From Neisseria perflava (GTDB taxonomy: Bacteria > Pseudomonadota > Gammaproteobacteria > Burkholderiales > Neisseriaceae), in contig NZ_CP136962.1 of assembly GCF_002863305.2 (NCBI RefSeq), forward strand, positions 1,364,001-1,428,000: DNA of 64,000 bases, written 5' to 3'. Position numbers and translations under genes: made by a program. Under the pieces are notes generated by a model that was not told the origin of the DNA, made no database searches, and worked only from the letters and a program-made list of their open reading frames with translations. Below, in pieces: positions 1 to 9,291 of this stretch (positions are counted from its first letter, which is position 1; each line of letters begins with the position of its first letter).

Positions 1-555
1 TTTGACGGCAAGCTCTTCCCCGCCGTCGGCAGCAGCAAGGTCAGCACCGAAACCGCCGCAGGTTTTGACAACCTGCATTTTGGCGCACTCGCAGAATGGG
101 AGGAAAACAAAGGTTGGCACAATATCCGTACCGCCCCGACCCAACATTCAGACGGCCTCAAACCGCGTCTTCCAAATCCTGAAGCCAAAGTTTCCGTCCG
201 CACACTGATTCCCGGTTATGCCGCGCAAGAACTTTCAGACGGCCTGCCCCACCTTTCCGCCCAAGCCCTGATTCTGCAAAGCTACGGCCACGGCAATGCG
301 CCGAGCAACGATGCGTTTGTCCGAGCCGTCCAAGCCTTTACGCAACAAGACAAGTTGCTGCTCAACATCAGCCAAGTGCCGCAAGGTTGCGCCGCCGCCG
401 TCTATGCCCAAGGCGATGCTTTGCGTCAGGCAGGTATCATCAACGGCGGCAAATGCAATCTCGAAACTGCCACTGCATTGATGACCCTTGCCTTATCTCA
501 TGACTGGAATGCAGATAAGGTGCAACAAGAATTGCGACAATTAAATCTGCTGTAA
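1..555 (+). CDS. ansA: L-asparaginase, C-terminal part (5' end outside window)
   Basis: The frame is open from base 1 and ends at TAA 553-555, leaving the last 184 residues. It hydrolyses L-asparagine to aspartate and ammonia. The segment around ALILQSYGHGNAPSNDAF and the following NISQVPQG and GIINGGKCNLETA match the C-terminal domain of bacterial type I (AnsA-like) asparaginases. The N-terminal catalytic threonine motifs lie outside the window, so type I versus type II rests on similarity of the C-terminal lobe only. No export signal can be judged. The tatD gene follows after 13 bp on the same strand, so the two are probably co-transcribed. Two DUS-like GACGGCCT motifs lie inside the coding sequence. 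Confidence 0.85.
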   Translation, partial: FDGKLFPAVGSSKVSTETAAGFDNLHFGALAEWEENKGWHNIRTAPTQHSDGLKPRLPNPEAKVSVRTLIPGYAAQELSDGLPHLSAQALILQSYGHGNAPSNDAFVRAVQAFTQQDKLLLNISQVPQGCAAAVYAQGDALRQAGIINGGKCNLETATALMTLALSHDWNADKVQQELRQLNLL

Positions 556-568
556 ACCGCCATTAAAC

Positions 569-1336
569 ATGACTTTCACCGACACCCACTGCCATCTTGC
601 CGATCCTAAACTTGCCGATACGCTGCCTGCCGTACTTGCCGAAGCGCAAGCCGTCGGCGTAGCGCGTTTTATCGTACCGGCTACATCCCCCAAGGATTGG
701 CATGCAGTTGCGCAGTTGGAGAGGCCGTCTGAAAACATCCATATCGCTTTGGGCATTCATCCGTGGTTTTCAGACGGCCTCAACGAAGCGGCATTCCAAC
801 AATTAAAGGAAGAATTAATCCAGCATCCGCAAGCATGGGTTGGCGAAATCGGCTTGGATTTTTATGGCAAAGAGCAAACCCAAGCACAACGCAACACGCA
901 AACCGACGTCTTTATCCGCCAACTCATCCTCGCCCAACACCTCAACCGCCGCGTCATCATCCATAATCTGAAAGCCACCGCCGCCATTGCCGCCGCTGTT
1001 AAAACCGCCGGTTTCACACGAGGCGGTATCGTTCACGCCTTCTCCGGCAGCGTAGAAGAAGCGCGGATTTTAGTGAAACTCGGCTTCAAAATCGGCATAG
1101 GCTCACTGTTGCTCAATCCCAATGCCAAAAAAGTTCGTGCCGCCTTACAAGCTTTAAACGACACAGATTTCGTTCTCGAAACCGACAGCCCTTTTATGCT
1201 TGGCCACGAAACCAATACACCAGCCAACATCCGCCGTATCGCCGAAATTGCCACCGAATTGCGCGGCGTACCGCTGTCGCAACTGGCTGAAATCACCGAG
1301 CAAAACGTGGATTCCCTACTCCATACTTCCCCTTAA
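569..1336 (+). CDS. tatD: TatD family metal-dependent DNase
   Basis: This is a 255-residue cytoplasmic TatD-type metallo-hydrolase of the TIM-barrel amidohydrolase superfamily, a family of 3'-5' DNases linked to DNA repair and degradation. Visible metal-ligand motifs are the N-terminal DTHCH (His7 and His9), GEIGLDFY, VIIHN, GGIVHAFSG and the C-terminal LETDSPF. The length is normal for the family. The start ATG at 569 lies 13 bp behind the asparaginase stop and has only a weak Shine-Dalgarno sequence, consistent with translation from an upstream message. Members are hard to tell apart (TatD, YcfH, YjjV), so the substrate is uncertain. Confidence 0.9.
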   Translation: MTFTDTHCHLADPKLADTLPAVLAEAQAVGVARFIVPATSPKDWHAVAQLERPSENIHIALGIHPWFSDGLNEAAFQQLKEELIQHPQAWVGEIGLDFYGKEQTQAQRNTQTDVFIRQLILAQHLNRRVIIHNLKATAAIAAAVKTAGFTRGGIVHAFSGSVEEARILVKLGFKIGIGSLLLNPNAKKVRAALQALNDTDFVLETDSPFMLGHETNTPANIRRIAEIATELRGVPLSQLAEITEQNVDSLLHTSP

Positions 1337-1546
1337 TATACCGACCTCAAGGCATCAAAAAGCCTTGCCCGGCCATTTCGTTTCCAAACCGACACACTCT
1401 GTCCTCCCTACCTCATACTCATGAATAAAAAGCGATACAAGGCCGTCTGAAAAAATGTTTTTAGCACAAAATTTCGTTCATTCCACCATTTCAGCTTTTT
1501 AAAACTGTATTTTTCCTTTGATTGATAAAAAGTATTACGCATATTA

Positions 1547-1575
1547 TTGGGCAAACTTTTTATTTACGTTAAAAT
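1547..1575 (+). promoter_or_regulatory. Candidate sigma-70 promoter for the Nramp-like gene
   Basis: TTGGGC at 1547-1552 and TAAAAT at 1570-1575 are separated by 17 bp, about 50 bp before the start codon at 1624. The region 1337-1623 is otherwise AT-rich and holds single uptake sequences at about 1442 and 1596. I see no gene in it. Confidence 0.5.
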
Positions 1576-1623
1576 ATGCTTTTTTTTGATAATAAGGCCG
1601 TCTGAAACAGGCGGAAAATACTT

Positions 1624-2892
1624 ATGGCAGAACAACATACACACGCTTCCACCTGGAAGAGCAAAATTAATGCCCTAGGCCCGGGCATCATGATGGCTTC
1701 GGCAGCAGTCGGCGGCTCGCACCTGATTGCCTCCACGCAGGCAGGCGCACTTTACGGCTGGCAGCTTGCGCTGATTATCATTCTGACCAACCTGTTCAAA
1801 TACCCGTTTTTCCGCTTCAGCGCACATTACACGCTGGATACGGGCAAAAGTCTGATTGAGGGCTATGCCGAAAAAAGCCGCGTTTATTTGTGGGTATTTT
1901 TGATTTTATGTATTGCATCGGCAACGATTAATGCCGGCGCGGTCGCCATCGTTACCGCCGCCATCGTCAAAATGGCAATCCCATCACTGACTTTCGATGC
2001 CGGCATGGTGTCCGTCATGATTATGGTTTCCTGCCTGCTGATTTTGGCAAGCGGCCGCTATAAAGCATTGGACAACGTTTCCAAAATCATCATCGTCAGC
2101 CTGACCATCGCCACCGTCGCCGCAGCAGCCGTGGCCATGTCTCGCGGCATGCAGATGAAACCCGACTTTATCGAGCCGACCCCGTGGACACTGGCAGGCT
2201 TGGGCTTCCTCATCGCGCTGATGGGCTGGATGCCTGCACCGATTGAAATTTCCGCCATCAACTCTTTGTGGGTTACCGAAAAACAACGCATCAACCCTTC
2301 CAGCTACCGCGACGGCATTTTTGACTTCAACGTCGGCTACATTACCAGCGCGATTTTGGCGGTCGTTTTCCTCGCCTTGGGTGCATATGTACAATACGGC
2401 AACGGCGAGGAAGTGCAAATGGCGGGCGGCAAATATGTTGGCCAGCTGATTAATATGTACGCCGTGACCATCGGCGACTGGTCGCGTCCTCTGGTGGCAT
2501 TTATCGCCTTTGCTTGTATGTACGGCACCACCATTACCGTAGTAGACGGCTACGCGCGCGCGATTGCCGAACCGGTACGCCTGCTGCGCGGCAAAGACAA
2601 AACCGGCAATGCCGAACTGTTTGCCTGGAACATTTGGGTCGCAGGCTCAGGCTTGGCCGTAATTTTCTGGTTCAACAGCGCGATGGCGGAACTGCTCAAA
2701 TTCGCCATGATTACCGCCTTCGTTGCCGCCCCAGTGTTCGCTTGGTTGAACTACCGCCTCGTCAAAGGCGACAAACGCCACAAACTGACGATGGGCATGA
2801 ACTTCCTCGCCATTATCGGTTTGATTTATTTGACCGGCTTTACCGTTTTGTTCCTACTGAACCAAACAGGCATTTTGGCTGCGCCTAAATAA
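1624..2892 (+). CDS. Nramp (SLC11)-related membrane transporter, divergent metal site
   Basis: A 422-residue integral membrane protein with about eleven hydrophobic segments, matching Nramp/MntH proteins in length and general sequence. The N-terminal GPGIMM aligns with the conserved GP of the first helix. Nramp proteins import Mn2+ or Fe2+ with protons. The canonical helix-1 motif DPGN is replaced here by GGSH, so the metal-binding Asp and Asn are missing. The helix-6 motif MPH reads MPA, keeping only the Met. The substrate may therefore differ from Mn2+. The gene is monocistronic, with its own promoter (1547-1575) and a DUS terminator at 2906-2947. Confidence 0.85.
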   Translation: MAEQHTHASTWKSKINALGPGIMMASAAVGGSHLIASTQAGALYGWQLALIIILTNLFKYPFFRFSAHYTLDTGKSLIEGYAEKSRVYLWVFLILCIASATINAGAVAIVTAAIVKMAIPSLTFDAGMVSVMIMVSCLLILASGRYKALDNVSKIIIVSLTIATVAAAAVAMSRGMQMKPDFIEPTPWTLAGLGFLIALMGWMPAPIEISAINSLWVTEKQRINPSSYRDGIFDFNVGYITSAILAVVFLALGAYVQYGNGEEVQMAGGKYVGQLINMYAVTIGDWSRPLVAFIAFACMYGTTITVVDGYARAIAEPVRLLRGKDKTGNAELFAWNIWVAGSGLAVIFWFNSAMAELLKFAMITAFVAAPVFAWLNYRLVKGDKRHKLTMGMNFLAIIGLIYLTGFTVLFLLNQTGILAAPK

Positions 2893-2905
2893 ACCCACAT
2901 GGAAA

Positions 2906-2947
2906 AAAGGCCGTCTGAAACTTAAAAACAGGTTTCAGACGGCCTTT
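2906..2947 (+). terminator. DUS inverted-pair terminator
   Basis: AAAGGCCGTCTGAAAC is followed 10 bp later by its inverted copy, giving a 16-bp stem just after the Nramp-like gene. Confidence 0.85.
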
Positions 2948-3049
2948 CCAATCCATCATATCTTTTTGAATTTTCATTCAAACCCATTATAATAACGCCT
3001 TATTTCGCCGTTGCAGACCACTCGACGGCATCCGTATTTTGGAAAATTT

Positions 3050-4126
3050 ATGAAGCCGTCTATCTTAGAAAAACTACAACAACTCAGCGACCGACTGGAA
3101 GAAGTCACGCATTTGCTCGGACAGCCCGAAGCCACGTCCGACATGGACAATTACCGCAAACTCACACGCGAACATGCCGAATTGACGCCCGTGGTCGAAG
3201 TCTTCCAAAACTATCAGTTGGCACAAAGCGACTTGGCAGATGCCGAAGAAATGCTGTCCGACCCTGAAATGAAAGACTTTGCCGCCGAAGAAATCGAAGC
3301 GGCCAAAGCCAAAATCGACACGCTCGATACCGAACTGCAAAAATTACTGCTGCCCAAAGACGCCGACGACGACAAAAACATCTTTATCGAAGTGCGCGCC
3401 GGTACCGGCGGCGACGAAGCCGCGCTGTTTGCAGGCGATTTGCTGCGTATGTACAGCCGCTACGCCGAGCGCAACCGCTGGCAGGTTGAAATCGTTTCCG
3501 CAAACGAAAGCGAATTGGGTGGCTATAAAGAAGTCATCGCCCGCATTATCGGCTTGGGTGCATACAGCCGTCTGAAATTTGAATCGGGTGGCCACCGCGT
3601 ACAACGCGTCCCTGCTACCGAAAGCCAAGGCCGTATCCACACCTCCGCCTGCACCGTCGCCGTCATGCCCGAAGCGGACGAACTCGAAGACATCGAATTG
3701 AACCCCGCCGACCTGCGCATCGACACCTTCCGCGCATCCGGTGCTGGCGGTCAGCACATCAACAAAACCGACTCCGCCGTCCGTATTACCCACTTGCCGA
3801 CAGGCATGGTGGTCGAATGCCAAGACGGCCGCAGCCAACACGCCAACAAAGCGCAGGCGATGAAAGTCCTCGCCGCCCGCTTAAACGATGCGCAAAAACG
3901 CGAAGCCCAAGCCAAAGAAGCCGCCGAACGCAAATCCCTGATCGGCAGCGGCGATCGCAGCGAGCGCATCCGCACCTACAACTACCCACAAGGTCGTGTT
4001 ACCGACCATCGCATCAACCTTACCCTACACAAACTGGATTTTGTGATGGACGGCGATTTAGAAGAAATTACCAATGCCCTGATTGCCGAACATCAAGCTG
4101 AGCTTTTGGCGGCAATGGGGGATTGA
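3050..4126 (+). CDS. prfA: Peptide chain release factor 1
   Basis: RF1 recognises UAA and UAG stop codons and triggers peptidyl-tRNA hydrolysis on the ribosome. The 358-residue protein carries the RF1-specific stop-recognition tripeptide Pro-Ala-Thr at residues 188-190 and the catalytic GGQ at 233-235, exactly where E. coli RF1 has them. The N-terminal coiled-coil domain spans roughly residues 1-100. I chose the ATG at 3050, which begins MKPSILEKL like other RF1 proteins, rather than the TTG 39 bp upstream, which would add an unlikely basic leader. The neighbours are unrelated. The next gene, pta, begins 150 bp downstream with its own leader. Confidence 0.97.
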   Translation: MKPSILEKLQQLSDRLEEVTHLLGQPEATSDMDNYRKLTREHAELTPVVEVFQNYQLAQSDLADAEEMLSDPEMKDFAAEEIEAAKAKIDTLDTELQKLLLPKDADDDKNIFIEVRAGTGGDEAALFAGDLLRMYSRYAERNRWQVEIVSANESELGGYKEVIARIIGLGAYSRLKFESGGHRVQRVPATESQGRIHTSACTVAVMPEADELEDIELNPADLRIDTFRASGAGGQHINKTDSAVRITHLPTGMVVECQDGRSQHANKAQAMKVLAARLNDAQKREAQAKEAAERKSLIGSGDRSERIRTYNYPQGRVTDHRINLTLHKLDFVMDGDLEEITNALIAEHQAELLAAMGD

Positions 4127-4167
4127 TGAATTTGGTCCATTGCGTTTATACTTTTCAGACGGCCTGA

Positions 4168-4179
4168 TGACATATGTCA
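4168..4179. promoter_or_regulatory. Perfect 12-bp palindrome in the pta leader
   Basis: TGACATATGTCA is a perfect dyad about 100 bp upstream of the pta start. It has the size and symmetry of a dimeric repressor site, but I do not recognise the regulator. Confidence 0.35.
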
Positions 4180-4275
4180 ATATGGCCGTGTATATGTTAT
4201 CCCAAAGTGATAAAATGCAGCACCAGCTGCACAACAGCAACACCCTTCTACAATCACCGAAAGAGAGGACACAAA

Positions 4276-5778
4276 ATGGCAAAAATCCTGATCGCACCGG
4301 TATCTACCGGCCTGAGCGCCGATGCAGCGGCAAAAGCATTTGCAGCGGCATTGAGTGCGCAAGTTTTCCAAGCCGTTGACTCCACTACAGAAGCCCTGTT
4401 GGCTCAAGGCAAGAGCGACGACTGGTTTGATGCGCTTGTCGGTAAAGTTGCAGCATTGAACGCAGATAACCTCGTTATCGAAGGCATCACTCCTGATGCG
4501 GACAAATTATTCTTGGCAGGCAAAAACGTCGAATTGGCACTGTCTTTGGACGCAGGCGTTGTCTTGGCGCTGAAATCCGACAATACCGACGTAGCCGCCC
4601 TCGCCCAACAATTAAACCTCGCCAAACAGCTCTACACCAATTCCCCAGGCTTATTGGAAGGCTTTATCATTGACGGCGCAGCCGCTGCTTTGGGCGCACA
4701 AGTTGCCGAGCAAACCGGCCTGACTTTCTTCGGCTCCAGCGACAAACTGCAAGATGTATCCGCTTTGGCCAAACGCGAAGCCAAACGCCTGTCTCCAGCC
4801 CAATTCCGTTACAACCTGATCGATTTTGCCCGCAAAGCCGATATGCGCATCGTTCTGCCTGAAGGCGCAGAACCACGCACCGTCGCTGCCGCCGCTATCT
4901 GTCACGAAAAAGGCATCGCCCGTTGCGTACTGTTGGCTACCCGCGAAGAAGTTGAAGCCGTAGCGAAAGAACGCGGCATCTCCCTGCCTGATTCTTTGGA
5001 AATCATTGATCCAGCTTCTTTGGTTGAGCAATACGTCGAGCCGATGTGCGAATTACGCAAATCCAAAGGCCTGACTCCTGAAGATGCACGCAAACAGCTG
5101 CAAGACACCGTTGTTTTGGGTACCATGATGATGGCTCAAAACGACGTAGACGGTTTGGTTTCCGGCGCAGTCCACACTACTGCCAACACCATCCGCCCTG
5201 CCCTACAACTGATTAAAACCGCTCCGGGTGCAAGCCTTGTATCCAGCGTATTCTTCATGTTGCTGCCTAACCAAGTTTTGGCATTCGGCGACTGCGCGGT
5301 TAATCCGAACCCAACTCCGGAACAACTGGCCGACATCGCCATTCAATCTGCCGACAGCGCCAAAGCTTTCGGTATCGATCCAAAAGTAGCCATGATTTCC
5401 TACTCTACCATCAACTCAGGCAGCGGCCCTGATGTCGATGCAGTGATCGAAGCAACCAAACTGGCGAACGAAAAACGCCCTGACTTGGCCATCGAAGGTC
5501 CGTTGCAATACGATGCGGCTACCGTTCCATCTATCGGCCAATCCAAAGCTCCGGGCAGCGCTGTCGCTGGTCAAGCAACTGTCCTGATTTTCCCAGACCT
5601 CAATACCGGCAACTGTACTTACAAAGCCGTACAACGCAGCGCCAACGTCCTGAGCGTAGGCCCGTTGCTGCAAGGCTTGCGTAAACCGGTTAACGACTTG
5701 TCCCGCGGCGCATTGATTGAAGACATCGTCTTCACCATCGCCCTGACTGCCGTTCAAGCCAAACAAATGCAAGGCTGA
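4276..5778 (+). CDS. pta: Phosphate acetyltransferase, shortened form
   Basis: Pta interconverts acetyl-CoA and acetyl phosphate in acetate metabolism. The C-terminal catalytic PTA_PTB domain, roughly residues 175-495, is complete, from [14 protein letters not shown] to a C-terminus rich in family motifs such as [21 protein letters not shown]. The protein has 500 residues. The E. coli-type enzyme has about 714, because it carries an N-terminal P-loop domain plus a DRTGG domain. Here the N-terminus keeps only a degenerate P-loop-like segment ([14 protein letters not shown]) without a Walker Lys-Thr, and there is no DRTGG domain. I chose the ATG at 4276 because AGAGAGGA precedes it at a good distance. 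An in-frame start at 4174 lacks such a site. Confidence 0.95.
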   Translation: MAKILIAPVSTGLSADAAAKAFAAALSAQVFQAVDSTTEALLAQGKSDDWFDALVGKVAALNADNLVIEGITPDADKLFLAGKNVELALSLDAGVVLALKSDNTDVAALAQQLNLAKQLYTNSPGLLEGFIIDGAAAALGAQVAEQTGLTFFGSSDKLQDVSALAKREAKRLSPAQFRYNLIDFARKADMRIVLPEGAEPRTVAAAAICHEKGIARCVLLATREEVEAVAKERGISLPDSLEIIDPASLVEQYVEPMCELRKSKGLTPEDARKQLQDTVVLGTMMMAQNDVDGLVSGAVHTTANTIRPALQLIKTAPGASLVSSVFFMLLPNQVLAFGDCAVNPNPTPEQLADIAIQSADSAKAFGIDPKVAMISYSTINSGSGPDVDAVIEATKLANEKRPDLAIEGPLQYDAATVPSIGQSKAPGSAVAGQATVLIFPDLNTGNCTYKAVQRSANVLSVGPLLQGLRKPVNDLSRGALIEDIVFTIALTAVQAKQMQG

Positions 5779-5802
5779 TTGACAAGCTGATGCTTTGAAA
5801 TC

Positions 5803-5838
5803 AAAGGCCGTCTGAAACCGATGTTTCAGACGGCCTTT
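5803..5838 (+). terminator. DUS inverted-pair terminator after pta
   Basis: AAAGGCCGTCTGAAAC faces its inverted copy across a short loop, 25 bp past the pta stop. Confidence 0.85.
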
Positions 5839-5895
5839 CGTATCTTTGCGCCAACTATATTATAATTCGCCATTATTTTCTGAAAGACTGCCCCA

Positions 5896-6978
5896 ATGAC
5901 TGCCTACCAGCAACAACTAGCCGACAAAAAGCAATATCTTCAGCAACTTTTCCAAGGACTGGATTTCCCTGAAATCGAAGTCTTTGAATCTCCGGAACAG
6001 CATTACAGGATGCGTGCCGAGTTCCGCATCTGGCATGAAGGCGGCGAAATGTTTTACGCCATGTTTGAACGCGGGCAAAAGGCAAGCGGGGCAAGTCTGA
6101 TCCGTTGCGACCAATTTCCTGCCACATCCGAATCCATCAATGCCTTGATGCCGAAATTGATTGAAGCCGCATCCAATCATTCCGAACTGAAAAACCGCTG
6201 GTACGCCGTCGAATTTTTGTCCACTTTAAGCGGCGAAATGCTGGTTACCATGATTTACCACAAGAAGCTGAACGACGCATGGCAACAAGCCGCGCAAGAG
6301 TTGGCGCACAATTTGGGCATCCACATCATCGGCCGCAGCCGCGGACAAAAAATCGTATTAAGCCAAGATTTTGTGACCGAAGCATTGACAGTCAACGGCA
6401 AGACCTTCCGCTATCGTCAAATCGAGGGCAGCTTTACCCAACCCAATGCCCAAGTGTGCCAAAAAATGCTGACATGGGCGTGTGATGCTGCGCAAAACTT
6501 AGGCAAAGACATGCTTGAGTTGTACTGTGGCAACGGCAATTTCACCCTGCCGCTTTCGCAACATTTCAATCAGGTGCTGGCAACCGAAGTTTCCAAAACT
6601 TCCGTTAACGCCGCCCAATGGAATATTGAAGCCAACCAAATTACCAATCTCAAAATCGCCCGCCTATCTGCGGAAGAGTTTACCGAGGCCTACACTCAAA
6701 ACCGTGAATTCCGCCGCCTGCAAGAACAAGGCATCGACTTGAAAAACTATGATTTTTCAACTATTTTCGTTGATCCTCCACGCGCCGGTGTTGATGATGA
6801 GACGCTCAAATTGGTTACCCGATTCGACAACGTCCTCTATATTTCCTGCAACCCTGAGACCCTGCGTACCAACCTCGACACGCTCTGTCAAACCCATACC
6901 ATCGAACGCGCCGCCCTGTTCGATCAATTCCCATTTACCCACCATATCGAAAGCGGTGTTTGGTTGAAGAAAAAATAA
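5896..6978 (+). CDS. trmA: tRNA (uracil-54-C5)-methyltransferase
   Basis: TrmA makes ribothymidine-54 in the T-loop of tRNA using S-adenosylmethionine. The 360 residues match TrmA length. The SAM motif [15 protein letters not shown], the VDPPRAG motif and the catalytic ISCNPETL motif (nucleophilic Cys) are in the expected order in the C-terminal Rossmann domain. The N-terminus lacks the TRAM domain and FeS cysteines of RumA/RlmD, which supports TrmA. The gene stands alone between two DUS terminators and converges on the alcohol dehydrogenase gene. Confidence 0.95.
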   Translation: MTAYQQQLADKKQYLQQLFQGLDFPEIEVFESPEQHYRMRAEFRIWHEGGEMFYAMFERGQKASGASLIRCDQFPATSESINALMPKLIEAASNHSELKNRWYAVEFLSTLSGEMLVTMIYHKKLNDAWQQAAQELAHNLGIHIIGRSRGQKIVLSQDFVTEALTVNGKTFRYRQIEGSFTQPNAQVCQKMLTWACDAAQNLGKDMLELYCGNGNFTLPLSQHFNQVLATEVSKTSVNAAQWNIEANQITNLKIARLSAEEFTEAYTQNREFRRLQEQGIDLKNYDFSTIFVDPPRAGVDDETLKLVTRFDNVLYISCNPETLRTNLDTLCQTHTIERAALFDQFPFTHHIESGVWLKKK

Positions 6979-6987
6979 AACCCATAC

Positions 6988-7020
6988 AAAAAGGCCGTCT
7001 GAATGTTCAGACGGCCTTTA
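6988..7020. terminator. Bidirectional DUS terminator between trmA and adh
   Basis: AAAGGCCGTCTGAA and its inverted copy are separated by only a few bases, between convergent genes. Confidence 0.85.
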
Positions 7021-7048
7021 ATTAACAGCATATTAAGCGATTTTCAAA

Positions 7049-8089
7049 TCAATCCGCTTCCAAAACTACTTTCATGGCTTGGTTTTCAGCAGCGTGTTTG
7101 AACACGTCGTAAGCTTTTTCCAATTCGCTGAATTTGAAATGGTGGGTCATCATTTTGGTGTAATCCACTGAGCTGCTGGAAATGGCTTTCATCAGCATTT
7201 CGGTGGTATTGGCGTTAACCAGGCCGGTAGTAATGGCAAGGTTTTTAATCCACAGTTTTTCCAGTTTGAAATCAACGGATTGGCCATGCACACCAACCAC
7301 AGCGATATGGCCGCCAGGTTTCACGATATCTTGGCACATATTCCAAGTTGCAGGGATACCGACCGCTTCGATGGCGCAATCTACGCCGTCTTCGCCGACG
7401 ATAGCGGCAACTTGCTTGCTCACATCGTCGGAAGCAGGGTTGATAGTATGGGTCGCGCCCAATTCTTTCGCCAGTTTCAAGCGATTTTCGTCCATATCGC
7501 AAACGATGATGGCGGCAGGGCTGTACAGTTGGGCAGTCAACAAGGCAGACATGCCGACAGTGCCTGCGCCTGCGATGAATACGGTATCGCCAGGTTTCAC
7601 ATCGCCATATTGCACGCCGATTTCGTGTGCGGTCGGCAGGGCATCGCTCAACAGCAGGGCAACTTCTTCGTTGACGTTGTCAGGCAGCGGAACCAAGCTG
7701 TTGTCGGCATAAGGCGTACGGACGTATTCGGCCTGAGTACCGTCAATCATATAGCCCAAGATCCAACCGCCGTTGCGGCAGTGTGAATAAAGTTGGATTT
7801 TACAGTTGTCGCAAGTACAGCATTTACTGACACATGAAATAATGACTTTATCACCGACTTTGATGTTTTTTACAGCGTCGCCGACTTCTTCTACAATACC
7901 GATGCCCTCATGACCGAGAATACGACCGTCGGCAACTTCAGGGTTTTTACCCTTCCAAATACCCAAGTCAGTACCGCAAATCGTGGTTTTAACGATTTTG
8001 ACGACTGCATCGGTCGGATCGATAATTTGAGGGCGGGGTTTTTCTTCGAAACGGATGTCGTTTGCGCCATGATAAACCATTGCTTTCAT
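7049..8089 (-). CDS. Zinc-dependent medium-chain alcohol dehydrogenase
   Basis: A 346-residue NAD(P)-dependent MDR-family dehydrogenase. It shows the catalytic zinc residues in TTICGTDLGIW and GHEGIGIVEEVG. A structural-zinc cysteine lobe follows (SKCCTCDNCKIQLYSHC), then the Rossmann motif GAGTVGMSALL. It should oxidise a short-chain alcohol or reduce an aldehyde in the cytoplasm; the substrate cannot be read from sequence. It is not the glutathione-dependent AdhC type, which is longer. An AAGGAGATT ribosome site lies 5 bp before the ATG. A near-consensus promoter (8151-8179) drives it as a single gene, ending at the terminator shared with trmA. Confidence 0.92.
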   Translation of the reverse strand: MKAMVYHGANDIRFEEKPRPQIIDPTDAVVKIVKTTICGTDLGIWKGKNPEVADGRILGHEGIGIVEEVGDAVKNIKVGDKVIISCVSKCCTCDNCKIQLYSHCRNGGWILGYMIDGTQAEYVRTPYADNSLVPLPDNVNEEVALLLSDALPTAHEIGVQYGDVKPGDTVFIAGAGTVGMSALLTAQLYSPAAIIVCDMDENRLKLAKELGATHTINPASDDVSKQVAAIVGEDGVDCAIEAVGIPATWNMCQDIVKPGGHIAVVGVHGQSVDFKLEKLWIKNLAITTGLVNANTTEMLMKAISSSSVDYTKMMTHHFKFSELEKAYDVFKHAAENQAMKVVLEAD

Positions 8090-8150
8090 GTGAATCTCCT
8101 TGAGCGGTTAATAAACTTTAACAATACAGCGTAAATCCACATTAACTATA

Positions 8151-8179
8151 TTTATATACCCCTCCACCTGATAAGTCAA
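8151..8179 (-). promoter_or_regulatory. Promoter of the alcohol dehydrogenase gene
   Basis: Read on the minus strand, TTGACT (8179-8174) and TATAAA (8156-8151) are separated by 17 bp, about 60 bp before the ATG at 8089. Confidence 0.65.
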
Positions 8180-8250
8180 TCCTGATTATTATTTTGTATG
8201 TTATGCTTAATATATTGTTTTAAAAATAAATAATTAAAAAGTAAATATTA

Positions 8251-9285
8251 ATGAACACACCCACATCCTTCGCGCGACGACTCATCGATTGGCAACGGCA
8301 GCATGGCCGTCACGACTTGCCTTGGCAGGTCAAAGACCCTTATTCCGTCTGGCTTTCAGAAATCATGCTCCAACAAACACAGGTTGCTACCGTATTGGAC
8401 TACTATCCGCGTTTCTTAGCCAAATTCCCAACCGTGCAATCACTTGCCGCTGCGCCGCAAGACGAGGTTTTATCCCTATGGGCAGGCTTGGGCTATTACA
8501 GCCGTGCACGCAATCTGCACAAAGCCGCGCAACAAGTCGTCGGACAATTCGGCGGTATCTTTCCATCCGAACGCAAAGACTTAGAAACGCTCTGCGGCGT
8601 AGGCAGAAGTACCGCCGCCGCCATTTCTGCCTTTGCTTTCAACCGACGAGAAACCATCTTGGACGGCAACGTCAAACGCGTTCTCTGCCGTGTTTTTGCC
8701 CAAGACGGTAATCCGCAAGACAAAAAATTTGAAAACTCGCTTTGGACACTTGCCGAAAGCCTACTGCCGTCTGAAAACGCCGATATGCCTGCCTACACGC
8801 AAGGCTTGATGGATTTGGGCGCAACCGTCTGCAAACGGACAAAACCTTTGTGCCATCAATGCCCGATGGCGGACATCTGCAAAGCAAGAAAACAAAACCG
8901 CATTGATGAGCTGCCCCGCAAAAAAACCGCTCCCGAAGTGCAAACCCTACCGCTTTATTGGCTGATTATTCATAACACTGACGGCGCATTATTGCTTGAA
9001 AAACGCCCTGCCAAAGGCATTTGGGGCGGTCTGTATTGCGTACCCTGTTTTGAAAAATTAGACGATTTGTATGCTTACGCCAAACGCTTCGGCATTATTT
9101 CAGACGGCCTTGAAGAACAAACCACGTTTACCCACCGACTGACCCACCGCTTATTGATGATTACCCCTTTTCAGACGCAACAAAGGCCGTCTGAACATCT
9201 TTCAGACGGCCTTTGGGTATCATTGGAACATTTGGCGGATTATGGTTTGCCCAAACCTTTAATCAAGTATTTGGCAAAAGGCTAA
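8251..9285 (+). CDS. mutY: Adenine DNA glycosylase MutY
   Basis: MutY removes adenine mispaired with 8-oxoguanine. The 344-residue protein has the catalytic Glu37 in SEIMLQQTQV, the helix-hairpin-helix ending GVGRSTAAAI near residues 116-125, catalytic Asp138, and the 4Fe-4S ligands Cys194, Cys201, Cys204 and Cys210 in C-x6-C-x2-C-x5-C spacing. A C-terminal Nudix-like 8-oxoG recognition domain follows. An inverted pair of uptake sequences (9182-9214) lies inside this last domain and is translated as part of the protein. The gene starts just after an AT-rich stretch shared with the divergent adh promoter. Confidence 0.96.
   Translation: MNTPTSFARRLIDWQRQHGRHDLPWQVKDPYSVWLSEIMLQQTQVATVLDYYPRFLAKFPTVQSLAAAPQDEVLSLWAGLGYYSRARNLHKAAQQVVGQFGGIFPSERKDLETLCGVGRSTAAAISAFAFNRRETILDGNVKRVLCRVFAQDGNPQDKKFENSLWTLAESLLPSENADMPAYTQGLMDLGATVCKRTKPLCHQCPMADICKARKQNRIDELPRKKTAPEVQTLPLYWLIIHNTDGALLLEKRPAKGIWGGLYCVPCFEKLDDLYAYAKRFGIISDGLEEQTTFTHRLTHRLLMITPFQTQQRPSEHLSDGLWVSLEHLADYGLPKPLIKYLAKG
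9182..9214. repeat. Inverted DUS pair inside the mutY coding sequence
   Basis: AAAGGCCGTCTGAA and its exact inverted copy form a 14-bp perfect stem with a 5-base loop, wholly inside mutY. It encodes the in-frame stretch RPSEHLSDGL. No T-run follows, so termination should be weak. Confidence 0.9.
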
Positions 9286-9291
9286 ACCGCC

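Noticed and set aside
4174..4275. N-terminal extension of Pta
   Set aside because: No ribosome site at 4174, and the extra residues read through the leader palindrome. The ATG at 4276 has AGAGAGGA.
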